Source of the DNA: Rhodocyclaceae bacterium
GTDB taxonomy: Bacteria; Pseudomonadota; Gammaproteobacteria; Burkholderiales; CAIKXV01
Direction of reading: 5' to 3'
DNA length: 64,000 nt
Assembly: GCA_020248265.1 (NCBI GenBank)
Contig: JADCHX010000008.1
Coordinates: forward strand, 124,001-188,000
Shown here piece after piece: positions 1-7,898 of the stretch (the first letter of the stretch is position 1; every line of letters begins with the position of its first letter). The notes beneath the pieces were generated by a model. It did no database searches. It saw nothing but the letters and a program-made list of their open reading frames with translations, and had not been told where the DNA came from. A program made the position numbers and the translations under genes.

Positions 1-109
1 CGACCAGGTTGCGCAGCGCCTCGGGCATCGTTTCGCCGTTGAATGCGACCCGCTCGCGTACCTTGACCGGTGCGCTCTGGTGGTTGATGCCGACTGCGTA
101 GAGTTGCAT
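1..109 (-). CDS. hemA: glutamyl-tRNA reductase, N-terminal fragment (runs off left edge)
   Basis: Only the first 36 codons are in the window. They begin MQLYAVGINHQSAPVKVRER, which matches the conserved start of glutamyl-tRNA reductase (AVGINH-x-x-APV-x-x-RE). The enzyme reduces glutamyl-tRNA(Glu) to glutamate-1-semialdehyde with NADPH, the first committed step of C5-route tetrapyrrole synthesis, in the cytoplasm. The catalytic Cys (about residue 50) lies outside the window. The start is the ATG at 107-109. Upstream (110-297) no gene is seen; two TTGACA-like hexamers occur on the minus strand but no convincing -10 partner. Identity is confident from the N-terminal signature despite the short length. 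Confidence 0.85.
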   Translation of the reverse strand, partial: MQLYAVGINHQSAPVKVRERVAFNGETMPEALRNLV

Positions 110-297
110 GAATCGGGAACCGGTTGGCGAGGGGGCGGGACGATCAGCAATGTCCGGCGTGTCAAGAGAAGTTAACACACCTCAGTGTCAATGGGAAAGT
201 ACAACACCCGGAAATTCGTCGAGGCCGACGGTCGGAATGTCGTCGCAGGCTGGTGCCGGCTTCCCGCTGCGGTCCCGGCAGGGTACCCGGGCGGGCG

Positions 298-450
298 CTA
301 GAGGCAGGTGCCGCCCAGTGCTTCGAGGAACATCGCGACGCCGGTGACCTGCCAGGCAGCAAACGCGATCAGCCCGCCAGCGGCGAGCACCAGCAGGGCC
401 GTGCGGTGCGGCACGACCGGGGCGATGGCGGAATCGGTGATCCTGTCCAT
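298..450 (-). CDS. small hypothetical membrane protein (50 aa)
   Basis: A 50-codon frame from ATG to TAG lies 30 bases after the MFS transporter stop on the same strand. The product has a hydrophilic start, then one hydrophobic stretch (about residues 18-42, ALLVLAAGGLIAFAAW and onward) and ends in GTCL. It could be a single-pass inner-membrane peptide. No family is recognised and no strong ribosome-binding site is visible, so the reading frame may not be translated. Co-direction and close spacing behind the MFS gene are the main support. Confidence 0.35.
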   Translation of the reverse strand: MDRITDSAIAPVVPHRTALLVLAAGGLIAFAAWQVTGVAMFLEALGGTCL

Positions 451-480
451 CGCTACAGTATACAGCGGTGCTGCGGCGGC

Positions 481-1737
481 TCAGCCGGCACCGGCTGCGC
501 GCAGCGTGGCCGGCGAAGGCTCGGCGACCGGCAGCAGCACCAGCGCGCCGAACACGCCCAGCCCGATCGAGATCATCCACGCGATGTTGTACGACCCGGT
601 GCTGTCGAACAGGTACCCGGCAAACCAGGCGCCGAGGAAGCCGCCGATCTGGTGGCTCATGAACACTACGCCGAACAGGGTGGCCAGGTAACGCGTACCG
701 AACAGCTGGGCCACCAGGCCGGAGGTCGGCGGGACGGTACCCAGCCACAGGAACCCGATTGCCGCGCCGAAGGCCAGCGCCAGCGCTGGTGTCATCGGCA
801 GCACCAGTATCAGTACGAACAGCAGCGCCCGGCCGGCGTAGATCGCCGACAGCAGGTGCTTCTTCGCGTAGCGCGAGCAGGCGGCACCGAACAGGTAGGA
901 GCCGAAGATGTTGCACAGGCCGATCAGCGCCAGGGCGTTGGCCGCCACCGCCGCCGAAATGCCGCGATCGGCCAGGTAGGCCGGCAGGTGGGTCGCGACG
1001 AACGAGACGTGGAAGCCGCAGACGAAGAACGACAGCGTCAGCAGCCAGTAGCCGGGATGCCTTCCGGCGCGCGCGAGCGCCGCCCAGGCGCTGCTGTCCT
1101 CGCCGGCCGCAGGTACCGTCCCGCCTGCGTTCGCCTTGTGGGCGAGGCCGAACGACACGGCAAAGGCGACCGCCATCGCGATCGACAGCAGCATGAACGC
1201 GGTCTGCCAGTCGAATGCCGAGACCAGCGCCTGCGCGCCCGGCACCATCGCGAACTGCCCGAAAGACCCCCCCGCGGTGACCAGTCCGAAGGCGGTCCCG
1301 CGCTGGGCCGGCGTGACTACCCGCCCGACCGCGCCCAGCACCACCGGCAGCGTGAGCAGGCTCATGCCCAGCCCGACCACGCCGCCCAGGGTCAGCACCA
1401 GGCTGTTCGGCCCCTGCGCGAGCCCGGCCAGCACCAGCCCCAGGCCGTAGATCAACGTGCCGGCTGCGATCACCCGGTTCGGGCCGAAACGGTCCGACAG
1501 CATGCCGGCGGCGGGTCCGAGCAGCCCGGTCAGCAGGGTCTGCAGCGCGATCGCCAGGCCGAACACCTGGCGCCCGATCTCCAGGTCGGTGGTGACCGGT
1601 TTCAGGAAGATACCGAACGACTGCCGCACACCCATCCCGAGGGTGATCACGATCGCACCGCAGACCAGCACGGTCACGGCACCCGCCTGCAGCGAGGTCT
1701 TCTTTGCAACGGTTTCGTTCGAGGCCGTCTGGCTCAT
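481..1737 (-). CDS. MFS transporter (oxalate/formate antiporter-like)
   Basis: 418 residues with about 12 hydrophobic segments. Major facilitator features are visible: after helix 2 the loop GMLSDRFGPNRV (G-x-x-x-D-R-x-G-x-R, about residues 76-88), and a longer polar central loop (about residues 200-225, KANAGGTVPAAGEDSS) separating the two six-helix halves. The start-proximal GMGVRQSFGIFLKPV resembles the oxalate:formate antiporter/monocarboxylate branch. It should move a small organic anion across the inner membrane; the substrate cannot be read from sequence. It is transcribed toward hemA and away from the membrane protein at 1980. Confidence 0.8.
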   Translation of the reverse strand: MSQTASNETVAKKTSLQAGAVTVLVCGAIVITLGMGVRQSFGIFLKPVTTDLEIGRQVFGLAIALQTLLTGLLGPAAGMLSDRFGPNRVIAAGTLIYGLGLVLAGLAQGPNSLVLTLGGVVGLGMSLLTLPVVLGAVGRVVTPAQRGTAFGLVTAGGSFGQFAMVPGAQALVSAFDWQTAFMLLSIAMAVAFAVSFGLAHKANAGGTVPAAGEDSSAWAALARAGRHPGYWLLTLSFFVCGFHVSFVATHLPAYLADRGISAAVAANALALIGLCNIFGSYLFGAACSRYAKKHLLSAIYAGRALLFVLILVLPMTPALALAFGAAIGFLWLGTVPPTSGLVAQLFGTRYLATLFGVVFMSHQIGGFLGAWFAGYLFDSTGSYNIAWMISIGLGVFGALVLLPVAEPSPATLRAAGAG

Positions 1738-1979
1738 CGCTCAATGCTCCCGGCGCCGCGGCGCGTGTAAGTCGCCCGCGACAGTGTCAGCAGTGTAGCA
1801 AGCAGGGTCTGCCCCTGCGAATCGATGGCAGGCCGGTCCGTCGTGATTACAATCCGCCCGGTGCGTGGACAGATGCGCTACTGATCCGGGCCAGGTGCGA
1901 TCTGAGGTAACACCAGCGTGCAACTGCCATCGCGACCGGACGCCGATGGCAGACGACAGCCAGCCATCAGGGGCAAGAC
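1738..1979. other. intergenic region between divergent genes
   Basis: 242 bases separate the MFS start from the start at 1980. It must hold promoters for both directions, but none can be named with confidence. An AGGGGCAAG ribosome-binding site lies just before the ATG at 1980. No small gene or strong hairpin is seen. Confidence 0.4.
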
Positions 1980-2408
1980 ATGAGTGAAGAAGCGCAGCGC
2001 AACGTGAACAAGGTCGAGTGGCTTTGGCTGGCGATGCTGCTAGGCAACGTGGTCGCGGCCTTGCTGGTGATGTGGATCGGGCCGACCAACCTCGACGAAG
2101 CGTACCAGCGGTATGCGACGATGGCGCTGGTTGTCGGTGGTGCGCTCGCGCTGCCGACGTTGTTCGTCTACCAGAAGTGGAACCAGTTCCGCTATCGCAC
2201 GCCGCGGCCCGACCCGGAGAGCCATGACGACCTGCAGGCGGCGCAGATCTGGATGCTCACCGGCGCGATGGCGGGCAGCCTGCCGATGTATGTCGGCATC
2301 GGCTTCTACATGTTCACCGGCAACAGCTCGGTACTGATGGTGCTGACCGGCATCTCGCTCGGCATCCTGATGAATTTCCGGCCGGCAACGCTGTTCGGTA
2401 CGGCCTGA
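1980..2408 (+). CDS. hypothetical four-helix membrane protein
   Basis: 142 residues with a charged start (MSEEAQRNVNKVEW) and four hydrophobic segments: about residues 15-33, 47-63, 88-105 and 112-132. The two halves are separated by a polar loop with repeated Arg/Pro (FRYRTPRPDPESHDD). No domain is recognised. A good ribosome-binding site (AGGGGCAAG) ends three bases before the ATG. It is followed 23 bases later by the photolyase-like gene on the same strand, so the two may be co-transcribed. An inner-membrane location is inferred from the hydrophobicity only. Confidence 0.6.
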   Translation: MSEEAQRNVNKVEWLWLAMLLGNVVAALLVMWIGPTNLDEAYQRYATMALVVGGALALPTLFVYQKWNQFRYRTPRPDPESHDDLQAAQIWMLTGAMAGSLPMYVGIGFYMFTGNSSVLMVLTGISLGILMNFRPATLFGTA

Positions 2409-2431
2409 GCATCCTGCGCCCCGAGGGCATC

Positions 2432-3664
2432 GTGCCGGGACCTGCGTCGCGCGCGGAGGCACTGGCGCGCCTGGAAGCGTTCCTGCCGCATGCCGGCAGG
2501 GATTACGCGGCGCGGCGCAACCACGACCACGGGCCGCAGGCGCGTGGCAACGTGTCGGTGCTGTCGCCATGGATCCGGCATCGCCTGGTCACCGAGCCCG
2601 AGGTGGTCGCCGCCGTCCTGAAGCGGCATGCGCCGTCGGCCTGCGCGAAGTTCGTACAGGAGGTGTGCTGGCGCACCTACTGGAAAGGCTGGTTCGAGCA
2701 GCATCCCGATGCGTGGGCGCGCTACCACAGCGGCCTCGATCGGCTCGTCGACCGTCTCGACCGCGATGCCGCGCTGGCGGAGCGCTACCGGCAGGCGGTC
2801 GAGGGCCGCACCGGCATTGCCTGCTTCGATGCCTGGGCCGCGGAGCTCGCCGGCCATGGCTATCTGCACAACCATGCACGGATGTGGACGGCGAGCATCT
2901 GGATCTTCACGCTCCGGCTGCCGTGGGAACTGGGCGCCGACTGGTTCCTGCGCCACCTCGCCGATGGCGACCCTGCCTCGAACACGCTGTCGTGGCGCTG
3001 GGTCGGCGGGTTGCAGACCCGCGGCAAGCACTATCTCGCGCGGGCCGCCAACATCGCCGAGTACAGCGATGGCCGGTTCGACCCGCGCGGCGAACTCGAC
3101 GAAGGCGCGGCGCCGCTGCCTGCAGACGCCCCGTTCGAGCGGCAGCCACTGCGGCCATCCGTGCGGCCGCAGCCCGGCGTGCCTGCCGGCCTGCTGCTGA
3201 CCGTCGACGACCTGCATCCGGAATCGGCATTCGCCGCCAGTCCCGGCATCGACTGGACGGCGGCTGCCTTCCTCGATGCGCCGGACGCGCGGGGCGTGCT
3301 GCCTGCGGGCACCGTGGCGCGCGCGTTTCGTGCGGGGGCGCTGGCAGACGCCGGCCGGCGCTGGACGGCCGCGTCCGGCCTGCAACCCGATCATGCCGTC
3401 GCCGTTTCGGTCGTCGAATGTGTCGACTGGGCGCGCGCGCACGGCCTGCGGCAGGTGGTCGCGCCGCACGCCTGCGTCGGTCCGATGCGGCCGGTGCTGG
3501 ATGCGCTCGGCCCTGCGCTCGATGCGCACGGCATCGCGCTGGTGCAGTGGCAGCGGCGCTGGGACGCCGCCGCGTGGCCGCATGCTGCACGCGGGTTCTT
3601 CAACTTTCGCGAGCATATCGGCAAGCTGGTGGCCGACTGCGATGACATGAACCTTTCGGCCTGA
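2432..3664 (+). CDS. FAD-binding domain protein of the photolyase/cryptochrome family
   Basis: 410 residues starting at a GTG. The region RGNVSVLSPWIRHRLVTEPEVV (about residues 36-57) and the later NHARMWTASIWIFTLRLPW plus WRWVGGLQTRGKHYLARAANI match the FAD-binding helical domain of DNA photolyases and cryptochromes. The usual N-terminal antenna-binding alpha/beta domain is missing: the protein begins directly at the FAD domain. Such stand-alone proteins are common in proteobacteria; whether they repair DNA or act as light sensors is unsettled. The C-terminal third (about residues 240-410) has a separate conserved-looking fold ending FFNFREHIGKLVADC. No lipid or membrane signal is present. 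Confidence 0.8.
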   Translation: MPGPASRAEALARLEAFLPHAGRDYAARRNHDHGPQARGNVSVLSPWIRHRLVTEPEVVAAVLKRHAPSACAKFVQEVCWRTYWKGWFEQHPDAWARYHSGLDRLVDRLDRDAALAERYRQAVEGRTGIACFDAWAAELAGHGYLHNHARMWTASIWIFTLRLPWELGADWFLRHLADGDPASNTLSWRWVGGLQTRGKHYLARAANIAEYSDGRFDPRGELDEGAAPLPADAPFERQPLRPSVRPQPGVPAGLLLTVDDLHPESAFAASPGIDWTAAAFLDAPDARGVLPAGTVARAFRAGALADAGRRWTAASGLQPDHAVAVSVVECVDWARAHGLRQVVAPHACVGPMRPVLDALGPALDAHGIALVQWQRRWDAAAWPHAARGFFNFREHIGKLVADCDDMNLSA

Positions 3665-3746
3665 CGCCTGCTGCCGTGCGGGTCACGCCACGCCGTCCGC
3701 CGGTATAGTCCATGTTCCACCGAGATCCGAGTCGCAGGGAGTTTCG

Positions 3747-4781
3747 ATGTCCGTGTCGTCCAAAGCGTTCGTCCGCGTACCTGACCCGTGTTCCCGCCAC
3801 CGGCAAGACGCCTTCGCGGTCGCCCTGGTCCTGTCCACCGCCGCCCTCGCCGCTACCGCGCCTGTGCAGGCCGCCGAGGCACCCTTTCCCGTGCGGCCGA
3901 TCCGCATGGTGATCCCGCAGTCGCCCGGCGGCGGTTCCGACTCGATCGGCCGGCTCACTGCGCAGAAGCTCTCCGAGAACTTCGGCCAGACCTTCGTCGT
4001 CGACAACCGTCCCGGTGCCGCCGGCATGCTGGGCGCCGAACTGGTGCGCCAGGCTACGCCCGATGGCTACACGATCCTGCTGTCGGCGATCGACACGATC
4101 ACCGCGCCGCTGGTGACGAAGAACGCACCGTTCGATCCGGTGAAGCACTTCGCACCGATCACCCAGCTCACGACCTCGCCCAACGTGATCCTGGTCACGC
4201 CGTCGTTCCAGGCGAAGACGATGAAGGAGTTGGTCGACATCGCACGCGCGAAGCCTAAACAGATCGACTACGCATCCTCCGGCATCGGCAGCATGCAGCA
4301 CCTCGGCGGCGAACTGCTGAACGTGCTGGCGAAGGTCGAACTGACCCATGTGCCGTACAAGGGTGGCGGGCCGGCGCTGGTCGACCTGCTCGCCGGGCGG
4401 GTGCCGGTGATGGTGTCCGGCACCCAGGGCGCGCTGCCGTTCATCCGGACCGGAAAGGCGCGCGCGCTGGGCGTCACCAGCCCGAAGCGCAGCGCGACGC
4501 TGCCCGACGTACCGACGGTGGCCGAGGCACTCGGCCTGCCAGCCTACGAAGCGCTCAACTGGCAGGGCCTGTTCGCACCGGCCGGCACGCCTGGCCAGGT
4601 GGTCAAGCGGCTGGCCGACGAGACGATCAAGGTGCTCAACGCGGCGGACGTCAAGGCGCGGCTGGCCGAGCTCGGCTTCGATCCGGTCGGCAACACGCCA
4701 GCCGAGTTCAGCGCGCTGGTGCTGGCCGAGCAGCGCAAGTGGATCAGGCTGATCCAGGCGGCCGGCATCAAGCCCGAGTAG
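3747..4781 (+). CDS. Bug-family periplasmic substrate-binding protein (tripartite tricarboxylate transporter receptor)
   Basis: 344 residues. A Sec-type signal (hydrophobic stretch around residues 26-42, VALVLSTAALAATAPVQA) is followed by the Bug hallmark: PVRPIRMVIPQSPGGGSD, VVDNRPGAAG, HVPYKGGGPALVDLLAG and LGVTSPKRSATLPDVPTVAE. Bug proteins bind small carboxylates or other organic anions in the periplasm. No TctA/TctB membrane genes are nearby, which is normal for these expanded receptors. It lies 53 bases upstream of the DUF1989 gene on the same strand and may belong to the same transcription unit, so its ligand could be the substrate of those enzymes. Confidence 0.9.
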   Translation: MSVSSKAFVRVPDPCSRHRQDAFAVALVLSTAALAATAPVQAAEAPFPVRPIRMVIPQSPGGGSDSIGRLTAQKLSENFGQTFVVDNRPGAAGMLGAELVRQATPDGYTILLSAIDTITAPLVTKNAPFDPVKHFAPITQLTTSPNVILVTPSFQAKTMKELVDIARAKPKQIDYASSGIGSMQHLGGELLNVLAKVELTHVPYKGGGPALVDLLAGRVPVMVSGTQGALPFIRTGKARALGVTSPKRSATLPDVPTVAEALGLPAYEALNWQGLFAPAGTPGQVVKRLADETIKVLNAADVKARLAELGFDPVGNTPAEFSALVLAEQRKWIRLIQAAGIKPE

Positions 4782-4834
4782 TACGCGCACGCGTCAACCA
4801 GCACACGTCAAGGACAGCGAAGGGGAGCGCCGCT

Positions 4835-5527
4835 ATGGCAAAGGCAAACGCAGCGAGGAAGGCGCCGGGGACGGCGGGCTTCCCGAGGCCGACAGTACCG
4901 AAGATCGCCGCACCGCGCGGCTACCGGCTGGTGTCCTCGATCCTGGTCGACGCCGGTGGTTCATGGGGTTCTAAGCTGCTCGAGGGGCAGGTGGTGCGCT
5001 TCATCGACATCGAGGGCCAGCAGGCAGTCGACTTCCTCTGCTACAACGCCAACGACACGCGCGACCGCTACAACGCGGCCAACACGATGAAGATGGCCGA
5101 GAACCTGTACCTGAACACCGGCACCGTGCTCTACGGCGAGTACGCGACGCCGCTGATGAAAGTGCTCGCGTCCAACTGCCCGAACCACGACACCATCGGC
5201 GGCTGCTGCAGCGTCGAGATCAACCAGCTGCGCTACAACCGCCGCACCCACAGCTGCCGCTCGAACTTCCTGCACGAGCTGGGCAAGTTCCGCATGGGCG
5301 AGCCCGACGTGGTCGCCAACGTCAACTGGTTCATGAGCGTGCCGATCGGCGCCGACGGCCACATGGCGATCTCCGACAGCCCGTCGAAAGCGGGCGCCTT
5401 CGTCGATGTCGAGGCGCTCACCGACGTGCTGGCGGTGATCTCCAACTGCCCGCAGAAGTACAACCCGGCGTGCGGCTACAACCCGACGCCGGTGCAGGTC
5501 GAGATCTATTCGAAGTCCGGGCGCTGA
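4835..5527 (+). CDS. DUF1989 / urea carboxylase-associated family protein
   Basis: 230 residues counting from MAKANAARKAPG; an in-frame longer start at 4739 would overlap the Bug gene and lacks a ribosome-binding site, whereas AAGGGGAG precedes 4835. The conserved core VVRFIDIEGQQAVDFLCYNAND (about residues 50-71), the Cys cluster NCPNHDTIGGCCS and the C-terminal NCPQKYNPACGYNPTP identify the DUF1989 family, seen beside urea carboxylase and other nitrogen-compound genes. The conserved Cys and His suggest a metal site. Its reaction is not known with certainty. The RidA gene follows after 43 bases. Confidence 0.8.
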   Translation: MAKANAARKAPGTAGFPRPTVPKIAAPRGYRLVSSILVDAGGSWGSKLLEGQVVRFIDIEGQQAVDFLCYNANDTRDRYNAANTMKMAENLYLNTGTVLYGEYATPLMKVLASNCPNHDTIGGCCSVEINQLRYNRRTHSCRSNFLHELGKFRMGEPDVVANVNWFMSVPIGADGHMAISDSPSKAGAFVDVEALTDVLAVISNCPQKYNPACGYNPTPVQVEIYSKSGR

Positions 5528-5570
5528 GCGCGCGACGCGACCCACGCAACCACCGAACGAGGAGCGAACC

Positions 5571-5969
5571 ATGCCGATCACCCGCGGCAATCCGCCGGGC
5601 CACAAGCACATGCGGGCCACCGTCTACAACCACTTCGTCCGGGTCGACCAGCCCAAGAGCATGATCTTCATCTCCGGCCAGCTCGCGCGCGGAGAGGACG
5701 GCCAGATGGTCGGCGGCAACAGCATGCTCGAGCAGTCGCGCCAGGTGCTGCGCAACATCCAGATCGCGCTCGAGGCTGCAGGTGCGACGATGGCCGACGT
5801 CGTCTGGACCACGGTGTTCACCACCGACATGCGCGAGTTCCGCGAGATCGTCGCCGCGCGCGAGGAGTTCTGGCGCGACAACCTGCCGACCAGCACGATG
5901 ATCGAGATCAACCACCTCACCGAGCCGGCAGCCAAGATCGAAGTGCAGGTCATTGCGGCGGTCGCATGA
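5571..5969 (+). CDS. RidA/YjgF/YER057c/UK114 family protein lacking the canonical Arg
   Basis: 132 residues with the Rid fold signature: FISGQLARGEDGQMVGG, QVLRNIQIALEAAGATMADVVWTTVF, then the C-terminal strand. Canonical RidA enzymes carry an Arg in P-A-R-S-x-x-E-V that binds the carboxylate of 2-aminoacrylate and allows imine hydrolysis. Here that stretch reads LPTSTMIEI, with Ser where Arg is expected, so classical imine deaminase activity is unlikely and a pathway-specific Rid subfamily is inferred. A ribosome-binding site (GAGGAGCG) precedes the ATG. The stop codon overlaps the next start (ATGA), which indicates translational coupling to the glutaredoxin-DinB gene. Confidence 0.85.
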   Translation: MPITRGNPPGHKHMRATVYNHFVRVDQPKSMIFISGQLARGEDGQMVGGNSMLEQSRQVLRNIQIALEAAGATMADVVWTTVFTTDMREFREIVAAREEFWRDNLPTSTMIEINHLTEPAAKIEVQVIAAVA

Positions 5970-6748
5970 GTGCCGCGTCGACCGAGCCGGGTTACGTGCT
6001 TTACGTCCAGCCCGGCTGAAGCAGCTGTCTCCGGGCGAAAGAGTTTCTTTCGCGACACCAGATCCCGTACCGGGTGGCCGACATCCGGCGCGATCCGGCC
6101 GACCTTGCCGCGCTGCATGCGTTCGGCGTTCGCAACCTGCCCGTGCTGGCGCGCGGCAGTGAGTTCGTGTTCGGGCAGCAGCTCGCCGATGTCGCGCGCT
6201 TCGTCGGCGTCACGCTGGAAGTGCATGTACCGCTCGCGCCCGAGGTGCTGATGCAGCGCTGGACGGCGATCCTGCGCAGTACCCAGCGGCTGTGCGATCA
6301 ACTGCCGCCGCAGGCGATCGGCGAGCCGCCGATCGAGGGCCGGCCGGGAACGCTGGGCGAGCTCGCCTGGCATGTGTTCGGCATCGGGGATGGCTTCATC
6401 GAGTGCGTCGAAGGGCGCGAGATCGACTGGGTCGGCGTGTCGATGCGCTTCCCGGCCGGCGGCGTACCCGATGGCAGCATCGCGCGCACGTATGGCGATG
6501 GCGTGATCGGCCGGCTGGAACAGTGGTGGCAGGCGGCCGATGCAGCGCAGCGCAGCGGTGCCGGCGAGGTCGACACGCCACAGGGCAAGGTCGAGCTCCA
6601 TGCCTTCCTGGAGCGCCAGACCTGGCACAGCGGCCAGCACGCCCGCCAGCTCGCCGACGTGATCGAACGCCACGGCGGCAAGGCCGACTGGCCGACGCGC
6701 GACCGCGAACTGCAGGGCCTTCCGATGCCCGTCGCCGTCTGGGGCTGA
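5966..6748 (+). CDS. glutaredoxin-DinB fusion, candidate selenoprotein with in-frame UGA at residue 18
   Basis: Read through one UGA (6017-6019), the frame gives 260 residues. The N-terminal part reads YVLYVQPG-[UGA]-SSCLRAKEF, so the UGA falls on the first position of a thioredoxin-fold CxxC motif (U18-S-S-C21). The fold continues with IPYRVADIRRD, the cis-Pro segment NLPVLARGSEFVFGQQ, and DVARFVGV. From about residue 95 a DinB/YfiT-like four-helix domain follows, with likely metal ligands His136 (LAWHVFGI), His221 and His225 (TWHSGQH). The start ATG overlaps the RidA stop. A perfect 8-bp hairpin lies at the bacterial SECIS distance. Codon choice and conservation-like sequence are undamaged on both sides. 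Alternative: a nonsense mutation of TGC/TGT, or translation only from GTG at 6074. Confidence 0.7.
6035..6053 (+). promoter_or_regulatory. SECIS-like hairpin after the in-frame UGA
   Basis: GCGAAAGA (6035-6042) pairs perfectly with TCTTTCGC (6046-6053) around the three-base loop GUU. The apical loop starts 23 bases after the UGA. Published bacterial SECIS rules ask for a small apical loop containing G in its first positions, a stem of several base pairs, and about 16-37 bases between UGA and loop; all are met here. The element lies within coding sequence, as bacterial SECIS elements do. SelB binding is inferred. Confidence 0.6.
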
Positions 6749-6751
6749 CGC

Positions 6752-6826
6752 CGGAATCGGGGTCGGAATCGGAATGGGAATCGGAATGGGGTCAGACCCC
6801 AGGGTCAGACCCCAGGGTCAGACCCC
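6752..6826. repeat. GGAATC-type simple repeat followed by three GGGGTCAGACCCC-type units
   Basis: From about 6752 the sequence is a degenerate run of GGAATC/GGAATG units. It passes into GGGGTCAGACCCC (6788-6800) and two tandem copies AGGGTCAGACCCC (6801-6813 and 6814-6826). The 13-mer is nearly self-complementary, so each unit can fold. It lies between convergent stop codons (fusion gene at 6748, ptxD at 6852) and may serve as a terminator. The same unit recurs at 10583-10616 on the other side of the phosphite genes. Confidence 0.75.
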
Positions 6827-6851
6827 GATTTCACCGATTTCAGGGCCGGTC

Positions 6852-7859
6852 TCAGGCTGCGGGTTGGTTGATCGCGTGCGGCGGCCGGCGACCGTTCAGC
6901 ACTTCGACTACGTCCATCGCGGCCTGCATCGCGATGTCGCGGCGGATGCGCTCGACGGCAGAGCCGAGGTGCGGCGTGAAGAAAGTCCGATCGGGCATCG
7001 CAAGCAGGCGCGCGTTCACGCTGCGCGGCCGGTCCTGCAAGGCCCAGTCTTCCATCTCGAACACGTCTGCGGCGTAGCCGCCGAGATGGCCTGACTCGAG
7101 CGCGTCGGCGACCGCTTCCTCGTCGACGACCGAGCCGCGTGCGGTGTTCACCAGCAGTGCGCCCGGCCGCATGCGCGACAGGAAGGTGTCACCGACCAGG
7201 TGGAACGATTCCGCGTTGAGCGGAATGCACACGCAGACGAAGTCGCTGCGCGCCGCGAGTTCGTCGAGGCTGGTTGCGGTGAGGCGCAAGGCGTCCTCCT
7301 GGTCCGGTGACAGCGGGGCCTTGTCCCAGTAGAGCAGCTGCGCGCGAAAGCCGGCCAGCCGGCGCGCTACTGCCTTGCCGACCGCGCCGCCGCCGATCAG
7401 TCCGATCGTGCTGCCGTCCAATCCGGTACCGTAGAGCGTGGGCCGCCATCCTTCGAAGCGTCCCGAGCGGACCAGCCGGTCGCCGGCAGGCATGTGCCGG
7501 CCGAGCGCGATCAGGTGGCCGACCGTCAGTTCCGCGGTAGGTGCGGTCAGCAGATCGGTGACGATCGTGATCCATACGCCGCGCCGCGTGCAGGCGGCGA
7601 CATCGTAATTGTCGAAGCCCTTCAGCGCGCAAGCGACGATCTTCAGCGACGGGCAGGCCGCGAGGAATGCATCGTCGACCGTTTCGGTCATGAAGCCGAT
7701 CAGCGCGTCGGCGCCCTGGCAGGCCTCGACCAGTGTCTGCGCGGGCCACGGCTCGCGTGTCTCGTTGCAGATGACGCGCGCATGCTGTTCCAGCAGGGAA
7801 CGCACCTCCGGGTGAACCCAGTTGGCGACGACGACGGTAGGCTTGGACTGTGTTGGCAT
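6852..7859 (-). CDS. ptxD: NAD-dependent phosphite (phosphonate) dehydrogenase
   Basis: 335 residues from MPTQSKPTVV, close to the 336 of characterised PtxD. It oxidises phosphite to phosphate while reducing NAD. Near-diagnostic stretches are CALKGFDNYDVAACTRRGVW, DLLTAPTAEL, FYGTGLD-like LYGTGLDGSTIG and GGYAADVFEMEDWA. The Rossmann motif is G156-x-G158-x-x-G161, with Asp179 at the place of the Glu that gives PtxD its NAD preference. Catalytic residues by alignment from memory: Lys80, Arg241, Glu270 and His297 (TPHLGSA). It is divergent from ptxABC, unlike the classic ptxABCDE operon where ptxD follows the transporter. An in-frame ATG 27 bases further upstream is possible. Confidence 0.88.
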   Translation of the reverse strand: MPTQSKPTVVVANWVHPEVRSLLEQHARVICNETREPWPAQTLVEACQGADALIGFMTETVDDAFLAACPSLKIVACALKGFDNYDVAACTRRGVWITIVTDLLTAPTAELTVGHLIALGRHMPAGDRLVRSGRFEGWRPTLYGTGLDGSTIGLIGGGAVGKAVARRLAGFRAQLLYWDKAPLSPDQEDALRLTATSLDELAARSDFVCVCIPLNAESFHLVGDTFLSRMRPGALLVNTARGSVVDEEAVADALESGHLGGYAADVFEMEDWALQDRPRSVNARLLAMPDRTFFTPHLGSAVERIRRDIAMQAAMDVVEVLNGRRPPHAINQPAA

Positions 7860-7898
7860 CGAGTGGAACCGTAGTTGAAGTGTCATCAGAAGATCACA

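Noticed and set aside
110-297. hemA promoter from two TTGACA-like hexamers on the minus strand
   Set aside because: No -10 element at correct spacing could be matched to either hexamer.
124-1770. Long plus-strand frame of 548 residues over the MFS gene
   Set aside because: Low-complexity Arg/Gln/His composition typical of the antisense frame of a GC-rich gene; the opposite strand encodes a well-formed membrane transporter.
6017-6019. Treating the UGA as a simple pseudogene stop with translation only from GTG 6074
   Set aside because: The frame upstream is in phase, starts by overlapping the RidA stop, encodes the expected fold around the UGA, and is followed by a hairpin of SECIS type. It remains a possible alternative and lowers confidence.
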